Position numbers and translations under genes: made by a program. Below are positions 24,292 to 33,329 of a stretch of 64,000 nucleotides of DNA, one piece after another (position 1 is the stretch's first letter; each line of letters begins with the position of its first letter). The DNA comes from Desulfarculales bacterium UBA696 (GTDB taxonomy: Bacteria > Desulfobacterota > Syntrophobacteria > Syntrophobacterales > Syntrophobacteraceae). The stretch lies in assembly GCA_002298995.1 (NCBI GenBank), contig DBMO01000002.1, positions 124,001 through 188,000 on the forward strand, written 5' to 3'. The notes under the pieces were generated by a model that worked only from the letters and a program-made list of their open reading frames with translations, had not been told where the DNA came from and made no database searches.

Positions 24292-27200
24292 ATGAAAGTT
24301 TCAGTTCGCATTCTTGTTGCGTGCCTTTTATTCGTTGCGACCGCTTGCGGCGAATCGCCCCAGGTGAAAAAAGCTCGCCATTTTCAAACTGGAGATAAGC
24401 TCTTCGAGCAGAAGCAATACAAGGAAGCGGCAGTCGAGTTCGCCAATGTACTCAAGCTGGATGCGAACGATAAGGATGCTTTCGGACGGCTTGCGCAGGT
24501 GTATTCGGCAATGGGAGACCCCACGGCCCAGCTAACTTCCATGCTGAATGCAAAGGGCATCGATCCCGGGGATTTAGATTTGAGGTTAAGAATAGCCAGG
24601 CTGCAGCTTACGTTGGAAAGGACCGCGGATAGCCGCGAGGAACTGGAGTTCGTTCTCGGAAAAGATCCTCGGAACTTGGAAGCACTGGTTCTACTGTCGG
24701 ATTCCGCCAGAACTCAGGAGGAGGTCAACGATGCGATCACGCGCCTTACCGCTGCCGGCCCACCTGCCGGAAATCCTAAGCAGTCGGTGGCCCTGGGCCA
24801 GTCGTACCTGAAAAAAGGCGATTTCGCTAAAGCCGAGAGTTCCTTCTACGATGCCCTGACAGGCGAATCGAATTTGATGGAAGCCCACATGGGCCTTGGC
24901 GACCTTGCCGCGATCAGGAAGGATTTCCGGCAGGCCGAACAGGAATACAAGGCAGCAGCCGACCTGGTGCCCGAAGTCTCCTTGGTGCATGTCAGGCTTG
25001 CCGATTTTTATATCTACATGGGCAGGCCGGCGCAGGCCAGACAAGTTCTGGAAGACGCGCTCCAGAGGTCACCCGATTTCCTCCCCGCCATGTACAGATT
25101 GGCCCGAATAGATCTTCGGGAAGGCAACCTGGAGGGATGCTCGAAAACAGTCGATAAAATTCTTCGGAAAGCCCCGGCGGACCTCGACGCCAAGACGCTG
25201 CAAGCCCAGGTCCTTCTTTCCCGAAAGGAGCCGGCTGAAGCGGAAAAGATCCTCCAGGAAATCACGAGTGCACGCCCTGACCTTCCGATTCCCAACTTCC
25301 TGATGGGTTTGACCGCAATGGGCAAATGGGACCTCGCAGCCGCAAGGACCTTTTTAGAAAAAGCGCTGGATCAGGACCCGCAGATGATTGATGCCGCGCT
25401 GCGCCTGGCGGAAGTAAACGTAAGGATGGGCTTCAACGATGCCGCCACCGAATTGCTGAATAAATTGCTCGACAGGGACCGCGGAAACCTGGACGCCATT
25501 TTCCTCCTGTCTGAGTCGGCGAGGACTGGCGAGGAGGCAAAGTCTGCAATAAAGCGCCTTGAGCCGCTTCAGTTCCAGTACGGTAGCGATTCCCGGTTCA
25601 ATCTCGCCCTGGCCTCGCTCTACTTCAAGGATAACAGCATCAACAAGGCCGAAGAGGTCCTGAAGCGCATGCTGATGGGAGAACCGGAATCCGCTCAGGC
25701 ACACCTGCTCATGGCCCAGTTGCTGCTCAGGAAGAACGATACAGCAGGGGCCGAGAAAGAATTCTTGAATGCTGCCGGGAAGGCGCCATCGCCATCCGGG
25801 GCACAGATCATGCTGGCCGAGTTCTATTACGGTCAGAAGAGGACCGATGAGGCCAGGAAGATCCTTTCGGACCTCCTTGCCAATTCGCCCGACTTTTTCC
25901 CGGCATCTTTCGCGCTGGCAAGGATCTCATTTGAGGAGCGGAATTTCGCGGAAGCGCAAATACTGGTTGAAGCCGTTTTGAAAAAGAATCCCGCTCATGC
26001 GGATGCCTTTATTTTGAGGGGGCAGACAAATCTTGCCGAAAACAAGGCGGCTGAAGCCCTCCTTGATTTTAGCGAAGCATTGAAGCTAAATCCCCTTGCA
26101 GTGAATGCCCTCTATCTTGCCGGTCTGGCCCAAATCCAGTCCGGCGATATGGCCGGAGCTGAAAAATCTTTCAACGAGGCCATCAGGCTTCAGCCCGGCT
26201 TTCTCGAACCCAGAATAAGGCTGGCCGAAATTGAGGTCACTTCCGGGGCTTTCCAGGCCGCAATAGAAAACCTCGAATTCCTGATGGGAAAAGGATTGAA
26301 GGAGCCTTCCCTCAACCTGCTCCTGGGAACCGCATACCTGGGAGGGAACTCTCCGGCGAAAGCTGAGCCTTTCCTGCTAAAATACTCCCAGGCAAATCCC
26401 GGCGATCTGCGGGGCAAGTATCTGCTTTGCCTCTCTGACCGGGTGCAGGGGAAAAAGGGCGAAGCGACAGGCTGTTTCGAGGAGGTGCTCAAAGCCTCCC
26501 CGGATTCCATTGAACCCTTGGCCCAACTGGTCTCTATCGACGTTTCCGACGGGAAAAAAGACCTGGCCCTGGAAAGGGTCTTGAAACAGATCGAAGTTTC
26601 CCCATCAAGATCGGCAGCGAACCGGCAGCAGGAAGGCAATAAACAGCTGGCAGGCCTGTATCAGCTTTTGGGCAGGGTGCACTCCGCTCGAAACGAATCC
26701 GATCAGGCGGAAAACGCCTACCTAAAGGCGCTTGATAACGACCCAGGCTCGGTGCAAGACATGATTGAGTTGGTCCAGGTATATATCGTCTCAAAGCAAT
26801 TCGATAAAGCAGCGGCAAGAATCCAGGAGGCTATCTCCAACCACTCCGCGAATGTATCGGTTCTGATGCTTGCCGGTACCTTTTACCAGCAAATCGATGA
26901 CTTCTCCAAAGCCCGCGACGCTTACGAGGCGCTGCTTGCGGTAAGACCCGACTTTGCCCCGGCCGCCAATAACCTCGCATATCTTTACAGTGAGGTGTTG
27001 GGTGATATCGAAAAAGCCACCCGCCTTGCCCATACGGCCCGCAAGGGCGCCCCCGAAGACCCCAATGTCGCCGATACCCTGGGATGGGTCCTCTACAGGC
27101 AAGGAAACTTTCAATCCGCGCTCAACCTCATCGAGGAAAGCGCGGCCAAAGTTCCCGACAACGCCGAGGTGCAGTTCCATCTTGGAATGACCCACTACCG

Positions 27201-27309
27201 GCTCGGCAACTCGGATGAGGCGAAGAAAGCGCTGAACCGGGCGCTAAATATACAGCCCGATTTCAGCGGCGCGGCGGAAGCCAAAAAAGCACTCGAAGAA
27301 ATGCAGTAA
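24292..27309 (+). CDS. Large TPR-repeat lipoprotein (PrsT-like)
   Basis: A 1005-residue protein from ATG 24292. A signal peptide (VRILVACLLFVATAC) ends at a plausible lipidated Cys19, then almost the whole chain is tetratricopeptide repeats, about 20 or more, with units such as KLFEQKQYKEAAVEFANVLK and FKDNSINKAEEVLKRMLM. The layout resembles PrsT, the TPR lipoprotein of XrtA/PEP-CTERM exopolysaccharide clusters, but no exosortase or polysaccharide genes are adjacent. A scaffold role in envelope or polysaccharide assembly is inferred. A longer frame from 24187 would bury the signal peptide and overlap rfbA. Confidence 0.85.
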   Translation: MKVSVRILVACLLFVATACGESPQVKKARHFQTGDKLFEQKQYKEAAVEFANVLKLDANDKDAFGRLAQVYSAMGDPTAQLTSMLNAKGIDPGDLDLRLRIARLQLTLERTADSREELEFVLGKDPRNLEALVLLSDSARTQEEVNDAITRLTAAGPPAGNPKQSVALGQSYLKKGDFAKAESSFYDALTGESNLMEAHMGLGDLAAIRKDFRQAEQEYKAAADLVPEVSLVHVRLADFYIYMGRPAQARQVLEDALQRSPDFLPAMYRLARIDLREGNLEGCSKTVDKILRKAPADLDAKTLQAQVLLSRKEPAEAEKILQEITSARPDLPIPNFLMGLTAMGKWDLAAARTFLEKALDQDPQMIDAALRLAEVNVRMGFNDAATELLNKLLDRDRGNLDAIFLLSESARTGEEAKSAIKRLEPLQFQYGSDSRFNLALASLYFKDNSINKAEEVLKRMLMGEPESAQAHLLMAQLLLRKNDTAGAEKEFLNAAGKAPSPSGAQIMLAEFYYGQKRTDEARKILSDLLANSPDFFPASFALARISFEERNFAEAQILVEAVLKKNPAHADAFILRGQTNLAENKAAEALLDFSEALKLNPLAVNALYLAGLAQIQSGDMAGAEKSFNEAIRLQPGFLEPRIRLAEIEVTSGAFQAAIENLEFLMGKGLKEPSLNLLLGTAYLGGNSPAKAEPFLLKYSQANPGDLRGKYLLCLSDRVQGKKGEATGCFEEVLKASPDSIEPLAQLVSIDVSDGKKDLALERVLKQIEVSPSRSAANRQQEGNKQLAGLYQLLGRVHSARNESDQAENAYLKALDNDPGSVQDMIELVQVYIVSKQFDKAAARIQEAISNHSANVSVLMLAGTFYQQIDDFSKARDAYEALLAVRPDFAPAANNLAYLYSEVLGDIEKATRLAHTARKGAPEDPNVADTLGWVLYRQGNFQSALNLIEESAAKVPDNAEVQFHLGMTHYRLGNSDEAKKALNRALNIQPDFSGAAEAKKALEEMQ

Positions 27310-27342
27310 ATGATTTAGGAATTGAGAGATACAGGGGGAGCA

Positions 27343-27771
27343 ATGAACGACCGGCCCAGGTTTTTTTATCCCGTGCAGGTTCGGTACGTGGAAACGGACA
27401 TGCAGGGGCATGTGTTTTTCGGTAATTATTTCACGTACTTCGACGTTGGGCTCATCGAGTATTTGAAAGCTGTCGGGTATTCCTATAATGACTTTATCGA
27501 AGCCGGGTTGGATTTCTTTTACGTAGCAACCGATTGCCAATACCAGGGACGGGCTTTTTTCGACGACAGCCTGCATGTTCATACTCGCATAAACAAGATG
27601 GGCAATACCAGCTTCACCTTTGAATTTGCCGTTTTCGAAGAAACGGAAGATCGCCCGATCTGCACGGGGCACATCGTCGCGGTCACGGTAGATCTGAAAA
27701 CAAGGGCAAAGGTCCCGGTTCCGGAAAAATTCAGGAAAGCTGTTTCGGATTTTGAAAGCCGGGGAGAATGA
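27343..27771 (+). CDS. Acyl-CoA thioesterase (4HBT hotdog fold)
   Basis: A 142-residue YbgC/FcbC-type thioesterase. The family signature VRYVETDMQGHVFFGNYFTYF (given in part) contains the catalytic Asp of ETDMQGHV and the following Tyr/Phe pattern. The start is ATG 27343 with gggggag just upstream (27334-27340). It follows the TPR gene by 33 bp and may be co-transcribed. Substrate unknown: it could hydrolyse acyl- or hydroxybenzoyl-CoA. Confidence 0.9.
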   Translation: MNDRPRFFYPVQVRYVETDMQGHVFFGNYFTYFDVGLIEYLKAVGYSYNDFIEAGLDFFYVATDCQYQGRAFFDDSLHVHTRINKMGNTSFTFEFAVFEETEDRPICTGHIVAVTVDLKTRAKVPVPEKFRKAVSDFESRGE

Positions 27772-27943
27772 TCCCAATCCGTCAGCAATTCGGATTGCTG
27801 CAAACCGGCCAAAAGGATAATATCTCACCGTTTGGCTGAATGAGTTTTAGCCATCTGCTTGCGGGAATGGCGCTTTGCCCGGTTATTTCGCGTTGCGGCG
27901 CTGTTTTGCTATGTTTTGCGAACTGTTCAACCCCGAGGGATTC

Positions 27944-29101
27944 ATGTCGGATAAGGTATTTCCCCTTTTGCCGGAGCCGATCCGGATTTTTATTTCAGCG
28001 GTCGTGGCTGTCTTCATTCTTTTCACACCTTCCTGCTCGCAGGATTCATCCGCCAAGGGGCGGTCCCAGTCCAAGCCGGAAGTTCCTGTAACGGTTTCCA
28101 CGGCGGTCCGGAAAGACGTTCCACTACAGATTAAGGCAATTGGAAAAGTACAGGCATACTCGACTGTTACCGTTAAGGCGCAGGTCCCGGGAGAGCTTCT
28201 CTCGGTTCATTTCAGGGAGGGACAGGATGTGAAGAAGGGCGACCTTCTTTTCACGATAGACCCACGCCCCTTTGAGGCACAGTTGAAGCAGGTGGAAGCC
28301 AATCTTGCCAGGGATCGCGCACAGCTTGCAAACGCAAGAAAACAGACCGAACGCTACGGCACGGTCGTAAGCAAAGGATATGTTTCGCAGGACCAGTACG
28401 ACAGCATATCCGCCAATGCTTCCGCGCTCGATGCAACTGTGCGCGCCGGTGAGGCCGCGGTTGAAAACGCAAAGCTCTCGCTCAAATACTGCTACATCCG
28501 CGTTCCTGTCGACGGGTGCGCGGGCGAGATAAAAGTTCACGCAGGCAACGTCGTAAAAGCAAACGACGAAGCCCTGCCCCTGGTAACAATCAACCAGGTC
28601 AGCCCAATTTTCGTCACCTTTTCCGTCCCGGAGCAAAACCTTCCCGAAATAAAGAAGCATAAGGGGGAAGGGAAACTGGAAGTCTTCGCTTCCGTTCCTG
28701 GGACCGAAAATGAGCTTGTCAGCGGCGAGCTTACCTTTGTGGACAATGCAGTCGATTTTTCGACGGGCACCATTCAGCTCAAGGCACAATTTTCCAACAA
28801 GGACAGATCGCTGTGGCCCGGACAGTTCACGAATGTGAGCCTCACCCTGGAGCAGCAGAAAGGGGTCGTGCTCGTCCCGTTCGAGGCCGTGCAGGCAGGC
28901 CAGCACGCCCAGTATATATTTGTCGTAAAACCCGATAATACGGTCGAGTATCGCGTAGTGTCGCCAGGCAGGACCATCGGGCCGGACGTAATAATCGAAA
29001 AGGGGGTAACCCCCGGCGAGACCATCGTAACCGACGGCCAGTTCCAGCTCGCGGACGGCTCCAGGATAAAGGTGGTGGAGAAGGGCAGTCAAACCGAGTG
29101 A
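27944..29101 (+). CDS. RND efflux periplasmic adaptor (membrane fusion protein)
   Basis: Periplasmic adaptor joining the RND pump to an outer-membrane channel. From ATG 27944 (gaggga upstream) it has 385 residues: a hydrophobic N-terminus with a possible lipidated Cys31 (weak lipobox), a lipoyl-like motif VPGELLSVHFREGQDVKKGDLL (split across the hairpin), an alpha-helical hairpin (QLKQVEANLARDRAQL), and beta-barrel and membrane-proximal domains ending VTPGETIVTDGQFQL. It is MdtA/AcrA-like. The pump gene follows 22 bp later. Confidence 0.92.
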   Translation: MSDKVFPLLPEPIRIFISAVVAVFILFTPSCSQDSSAKGRSQSKPEVPVTVSTAVRKDVPLQIKAIGKVQAYSTVTVKAQVPGELLSVHFREGQDVKKGDLLFTIDPRPFEAQLKQVEANLARDRAQLANARKQTERYGTVVSKGYVSQDQYDSISANASALDATVRAGEAAVENAKLSLKYCYIRVPVDGCAGEIKVHAGNVVKANDEALPLVTINQVSPIFVTFSVPEQNLPEIKKHKGEGKLEVFASVPGTENELVSGELTFVDNAVDFSTGTIQLKAQFSNKDRSLWPGQFTNVSLTLEQQKGVVLVPFEAVQAGQHAQYIFVVKPDNTVEYRVVSPGRTIGPDVIIEKGVTPGETIVTDGQFQLADGSRIKVVEKGSQTE

Positions 29102-29123
29102 TCCCGCGCGACTGGTATTTTGA

Positions 29124-32100
29124 ATGAATCTTCCGGAACTTTTCATAAAAAGGCCCGTCATGACAACCCTTGTCATGATGGCAATTCTCCTGTTCGGCTT
29201 TATCGGATATCGGGAACTTCCGGTCAGTGAACTTCCTAACGTGGACTATCCCACGATCGAAGTAACCGCGAACCTGCCCGGATCGAGTCCCGAAACGATG
29301 GCCGCATCCATTGCGACGCCCCTCGAAAGAGAGTTTTCGACTATCGCGGGCCTGGACTCGATGACTTCCTACAGCGCGCAGGGAGTTACGAGGATAACGC
29401 TCCAGTTCAATCTGGAGCGCAACATTGACGGCGCCGCCCAGGATATTCAGACGGCAATATCGAAGTCACAGCGTTTGCTCCCGGCCGATATGCCCACACC
29501 TCCCTATTTCCGCAAGGTTAATCCGGCCGACCAGCCCGTTCTCTACCTTGCCCTCAGCTCGCCTATTCTTCCCCTCTCCACCGTGGATGAATACGCCCAG
29601 ACTCTTTTGGCGCAGCGTATCTCGATGATAAGCGGGGTGGCGCAGGTCCAGGTATTCGGATCGCAAAAATTCGCCGTCCGCGTTCGGGTAAACCCCGATT
29701 CGCTACGCTCGATGGGGATTGGAATAGATGAAGTCGAGGCCGCCGTCTCGAAAGCCAATGTCAATCTGCCGACAGGGACGTTGTACGGCAGCAACAGGGC
29801 TTTCACAATCCAGGCTTCCGGGCAGCTCACCAAGGCCGCCGCTTACCGCGGCCAGATCGTTGCCTACAGGAACGGCTCGCCTGTCAGGCTACAGGACCTC
29901 GGGAGCGTGGTCGACAGCGTTGAAAACGACAAAATTGCCGCCTGGTACAGCACGCATGAGCGGAGCACCCGAGCTATAACCCTCGCCGTTCAGCGCCAGC
30001 CCGGCACGAATACGGTCGAAGTTGTCGAATCGATGAAGCAGCTTCTCCCCTATTTTCGCGCTCAGATGCCCGAATCAATTAATCTCGATATTCTATATGA
30101 CCGCTCGGAGACCATCCGCGACTCCATACAGGACGTGAAGTTTACCCTCTATCTCAGCATCGCCCTGGTCGTCCTGGTGATTTTCCTGTTCCTGCGAAAC
30201 GTTTCCGCGACGATCATCCCCAGCCTGGCCCTTCCGATGTCGATAATCGGGACCTTTGCGGTAATGCAGCCGCTGGGCTTCAGCCTCGATAATCTCTCGC
30301 TTATGGCCCTTACACTGTGCGTCGGATTCGTCGTTGATGACGCCATAGTCATGCTCGAAAACATTTTCCGGCACATGGAAATGGGAAAGAGCAGGCTTCA
30401 GGCCGCTCTGGACGGATCACGGGAAATCGGCTTCACAATCATTTCAATGACCCTGTCGCTTGCAGCCGTTTTTATTCCGCTTCTTTTCATGGGCGGAATT
30501 CTCGGAAGGCTATTCAGGGAATTCGCTGTAACGATAGGTGTGGCAATCCTGGTTTCAGGCTTCGTTTCGCTGACGCTCTCGCCAATGCTTTGCAGCCGGT
30601 TTCTCGTAAGTAACGGACATAACAGAAACGGCCGTGCCGGGAGGATTTTCAATATCTCCGAGCGCGCTTTCCAAGGTATGCTGCGCTTCTATGAGTGGAC
30701 ACTTCGCCGGGCGCTAAAGCATCACCGCTTTGTTTTTGCCCTGTCGCTAATCCTTATTCTTGTCACCGTATTCCTCTTCTATATCGTCCCCAAAGATTTC
30801 ATACCGGGGCAGGACACCAGCCAGATATCGGCGGCTACGGAAGCCGCCCAGGGCATATCGTTTGATGCCATGGTGCAGCGCCAGAAGGCGGCAATCGAGG
30901 TAGTGCGCGACGACCCCGCGATCGAGGGCTTCATGGCCGCGGCGGGCGCAACCGGAATGAGCCCGACCGGCAACACCGGGCGCATGTTCATTCATCTGAA
31001 AAACCCTAAAGATCGAGAAGGCGTGGTCGAGGTCATTCAGCGGCTTCGGCAGAAGGTTGCCGAAATACCGGGTCTCACCGTTGTAATGCAAAATCCGCCC
31101 GTGATTCAGATAGGCGGCCGGGTCTCTAAGGGACAATACCAATACACGCTCCAGGGCACGGACGTTAAGGACCTCTACCAGTACGCCCCGATTCTCGAAT
31201 CAAAACTGAAAGCCCTGGATAAGTTGCAGGACGTTACGACAGACCTCAAGATCTCAAATCCCGAGGTGATGGTTAACATCGACCGCGACAAGGCGAACGC
31301 CCTCGGCATCTCGGCCGAACAGGTGGAGAACGCGCTCTACAGCGCCTACGGTTCCCGCCAGGTTTCAACCATCTATACCCCGACTAATCAGTACCAGGTC
31401 ATCATGGAGGTCGAACGTGACTTTCAGACCGCACCATCTTCTCTTTCATCTCTCTACATCCGCTCGGCCGGCGGCAAACTGGTGCCCTGTGACAGCATTG
31501 CGACCCTGACACAGCGAGTAGGCCCGCTAACCGTAAACCACACCGGCCAGTTCGCCTCGGTTACCATCTCTTTTAACCTCACTCCTGGCGTAGCGCTTGG
31601 CGATGCGGTATCGCAAATACAGAAGGTAACGGGCGAGATGCGGCTGCCATCGACCCTTTCGGCCAACTTCCAGGGTACCGCACAGCAGTTCCAGTCCTCC
31701 ATGAAGGGGCTGTGGGTGCTGCTCGTGCTGGCAGTTCTGGTCATCTACATGGTGCTTGGAATCCTCTACGAGAGTTTCATCCACCCGCTGACCATACTCT
31801 CCGGTTTGCCCTCGGCCGGCGTGGGAGCGCTTCTCACGCTGCTGATTTTCCGGGTTGACCTTAGCATCTACGCATTCGTCGGGATTATCATGCTGGTCGG
31901 AATCGTCAAGAAGAACGCAATCATGATGATCGACTTCGCTCTCGGAGCGCAGAGGTCCGAGGGGAAGTCCCCCTCGGAAGCCATTTTCGAAGGGTGCCTC
32001 CTGCGGTTCCGGCCTATAATGATGACAACAATGGCCGCGCTCATGGGGACGCTGCCGATTGCGCTCGGTATCGGGGCGGGCGCCGAGGCGCGCCGGCCTC

Positions 32101-32291
32101 TGGGCCTCGCCGTTGTCGGGGGCCTTGTGCTCTCGCAGATTCTTACCCTGTACATAACCCCGGTTGTCTACATCTACATGGAATCTTTCGTCCAGTGGCT
32201 GCGGAGATTATCCCGCACTTCGCCCAAAGAGACTGCCCTGTCCCCCGAGGGCGAGGCGGAGCAAACCCGGCCGACAGTAGCGGCTAAGTAG
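29124..32291 (+). CDS. RND family multidrug efflux permease
   Basis: Inner-membrane proton-driven pump of the AcrB/MdtB/MdtC type. The 1055 residues have 12 predicted transmembrane helices and two large periplasmic loops. The start LFIKRPVMTTLVMMAILLFG is typical, and the proton-relay aspartates of TM4 are present in GFVVDDAIVMLENI. TM10 carries the lysine in GIVKKNAIMMIDFA. The porter region shows NLPTGTLYGSNRAFT. It is co-transcribed with the adaptor; no outer-membrane factor (TolC-like) gene follows, so it probably uses one encoded elsewhere. Confidence 0.95.
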   Translation: MNLPELFIKRPVMTTLVMMAILLFGFIGYRELPVSELPNVDYPTIEVTANLPGSSPETMAASIATPLEREFSTIAGLDSMTSYSAQGVTRITLQFNLERNIDGAAQDIQTAISKSQRLLPADMPTPPYFRKVNPADQPVLYLALSSPILPLSTVDEYAQTLLAQRISMISGVAQVQVFGSQKFAVRVRVNPDSLRSMGIGIDEVEAAVSKANVNLPTGTLYGSNRAFTIQASGQLTKAAAYRGQIVAYRNGSPVRLQDLGSVVDSVENDKIAAWYSTHERSTRAITLAVQRQPGTNTVEVVESMKQLLPYFRAQMPESINLDILYDRSETIRDSIQDVKFTLYLSIALVVLVIFLFLRNVSATIIPSLALPMSIIGTFAVMQPLGFSLDNLSLMALTLCVGFVVDDAIVMLENIFRHMEMGKSRLQAALDGSREIGFTIISMTLSLAAVFIPLLFMGGILGRLFREFAVTIGVAILVSGFVSLTLSPMLCSRFLVSNGHNRNGRAGRIFNISERAFQGMLRFYEWTLRRALKHHRFVFALSLILILVTVFLFYIVPKDFIPGQDTSQISAATEAAQGISFDAMVQRQKAAIEVVRDDPAIEGFMAAAGATGMSPTGNTGRMFIHLKNPKDREGVVEVIQRLRQKVAEIPGLTVVMQNPPVIQIGGRVSKGQYQYTLQGTDVKDLYQYAPILESKLKALDKLQDVTTDLKISNPEVMVNIDRDKANALGISAEQVENALYSAYGSRQVSTIYTPTNQYQVIMEVERDFQTAPSSLSSLYIRSAGGKLVPCDSIATLTQRVGPLTVNHTGQFASVTISFNLTPGVALGDAVSQIQKVTGEMRLPSTLSANFQGTAQQFQSSMKGLWVLLVLAVLVIYMVLGILYESFIHPLTILSGLPSAGVGALLTLLIFRVDLSIYAFVGIIMLVGIVKKNAIMMIDFALGAQRSEGKSPSEAIFEGCLLRFRPIMMTTMAALMGTLPIALGIGAGAEARRPLGLAVVGGLVLSQILTLYITPVVYIYMESFVQWLRRLSRTSPKETALSPEGEAEQTRPTVAAK

Positions 32292-32308
32292 CCGATCGAG
32301 GAGCGCTA

Positions 32309-33019
32309 ATGGCAAACGGGCATCAACTTCGGATCGAAGCCGGCGGAATCAGCCTCGCTGCTGCCGTGCACCTGCCCCCCAATACCCCCGCCCCCGTGAT
32401 CATATGCTGCCATGGGCTTCTCAGCTACAAAGACAGCCCCAAGTATCTCGAAATCGGCAAACAGATGAGCGACGCTGGTTTTTGCGTCCTGAGATTCGAT
32501 TTTTCAGGATGCGGCCAAAGCGCTCAGAGACAGGACAGCCTCATTGGCGCAAGAAAGAGGGACCTGGAATATGCCATGGCGTTTGCACGCACCCAGCCCT
32601 GGTCGGATGGGCGGGTCGGCCTGCTCGGATCGAGCCTTGGCGGGTTCCTCTCCGTTCTTGCCGCCGAGGAAAACCCTGAGTCGACAGGCGCGGTCGTTTC
32701 CTGGGCAGCGCCCTTTGACCTTTCCAGGCTCGACCGCGCTGAAGCGGGCATGGACGAGCTTGCCCGGCTTTTCCCCGGCGGCCTTCGCCTTGGAGAGCCT
32801 AAAAGCCTCAATCATATCGGAGCGGCCAAACGGGTGCTCCTGGTCCACGGACGCCAGGACGAAGTTGTTCCCTGGAAAGCCTCAATCGAGATCTACCGCC
32901 GAATCAAAGACCCCAAGGAACTGGTCGTGATGCGCAACGCCGACCATCGATTCATGGATGACTCCCTTCGGCAGTCCGCCATCAAGCTCAGCCTTGACTG
33001 GTTTTCGCGTTATCTGTGA
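32309..33019 (+). CDS. Alpha/beta hydrolase
   Basis: Serine hydrolase of 236 residues. The oxyanion region is CCHGLLSYKDS, the nucleophile elbow GSSLGG (about residues 110-115), the acid in VHGRQDEVVPW and the histidine in NADHRFMDD, giving a full Ser-Asp-His triad. It resembles BAAT/YqiA/dienelactone-type esterases. It begins 17 bp after the RND gene and is probably in that operon. No signal peptide, so cytoplasmic. Substrate unknown. Confidence 0.87.
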   Translation: MANGHQLRIEAGGISLAAAVHLPPNTPAPVIICCHGLLSYKDSPKYLEIGKQMSDAGFCVLRFDFSGCGQSAQRQDSLIGARKRDLEYAMAFARTQPWSDGRVGLLGSSLGGFLSVLAAEENPESTGAVVSWAAPFDLSRLDRAEAGMDELARLFPGGLRLGEPKSLNHIGAAKRVLLVHGRQDEVVPWKASIEIYRRIKDPKELVVMRNADHRFMDDSLRQSAIKLSLDWFSRYL

Positions 33020-33042
33020 TTACCGATATCTGTGATTACCGA
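33011..33042. repeat. 16-bp tandem duplication across the hydrolase stop
   Basis: tatctgtgattaccga occurs twice head to tail (33011-33026 and 33027-33042). The stop codon of the hydrolase lies in the first copy. The rest of 33043-33329 holds fragments resembling the gagacc/gaccgtgc palindromes (gcacggtctcctggg at about 33086; cccgaccgtgctcctggg at about 33267) but no complete element. Confidence 0.6.
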
Positions 33043-33329
33043 TATCCGGGACTAAAGATAGCCTCACGTTGGGGCACCTCGTTGGGGCACGGTCTCCTGG
33101 GGCTGTTGCCCAAATGGAAAGTTCCGCCAATCTATATGTTAGCGAGGGTATGAGGGTAGAAGGGGTGGCCCGGATTCATATCCTGGCTACCCACTGATTG
33201 CAACCGCGAGGCGTCATTCGACGATAACTCGACATTTTCGAAATATCTTATTTGGGCAACAGGCCGTCCCGACCGTGCTCCTGGGCTCCCCTTAACCTGC
33301 TTACATTATCATCTTCGAAAGGGAGGAAT

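Noticed and set aside
28124..29176. 350-codon minus-strand frame opposite the RND adaptor
   Set aside because: Antisense to a clear membrane fusion protein; no recognisable domain.
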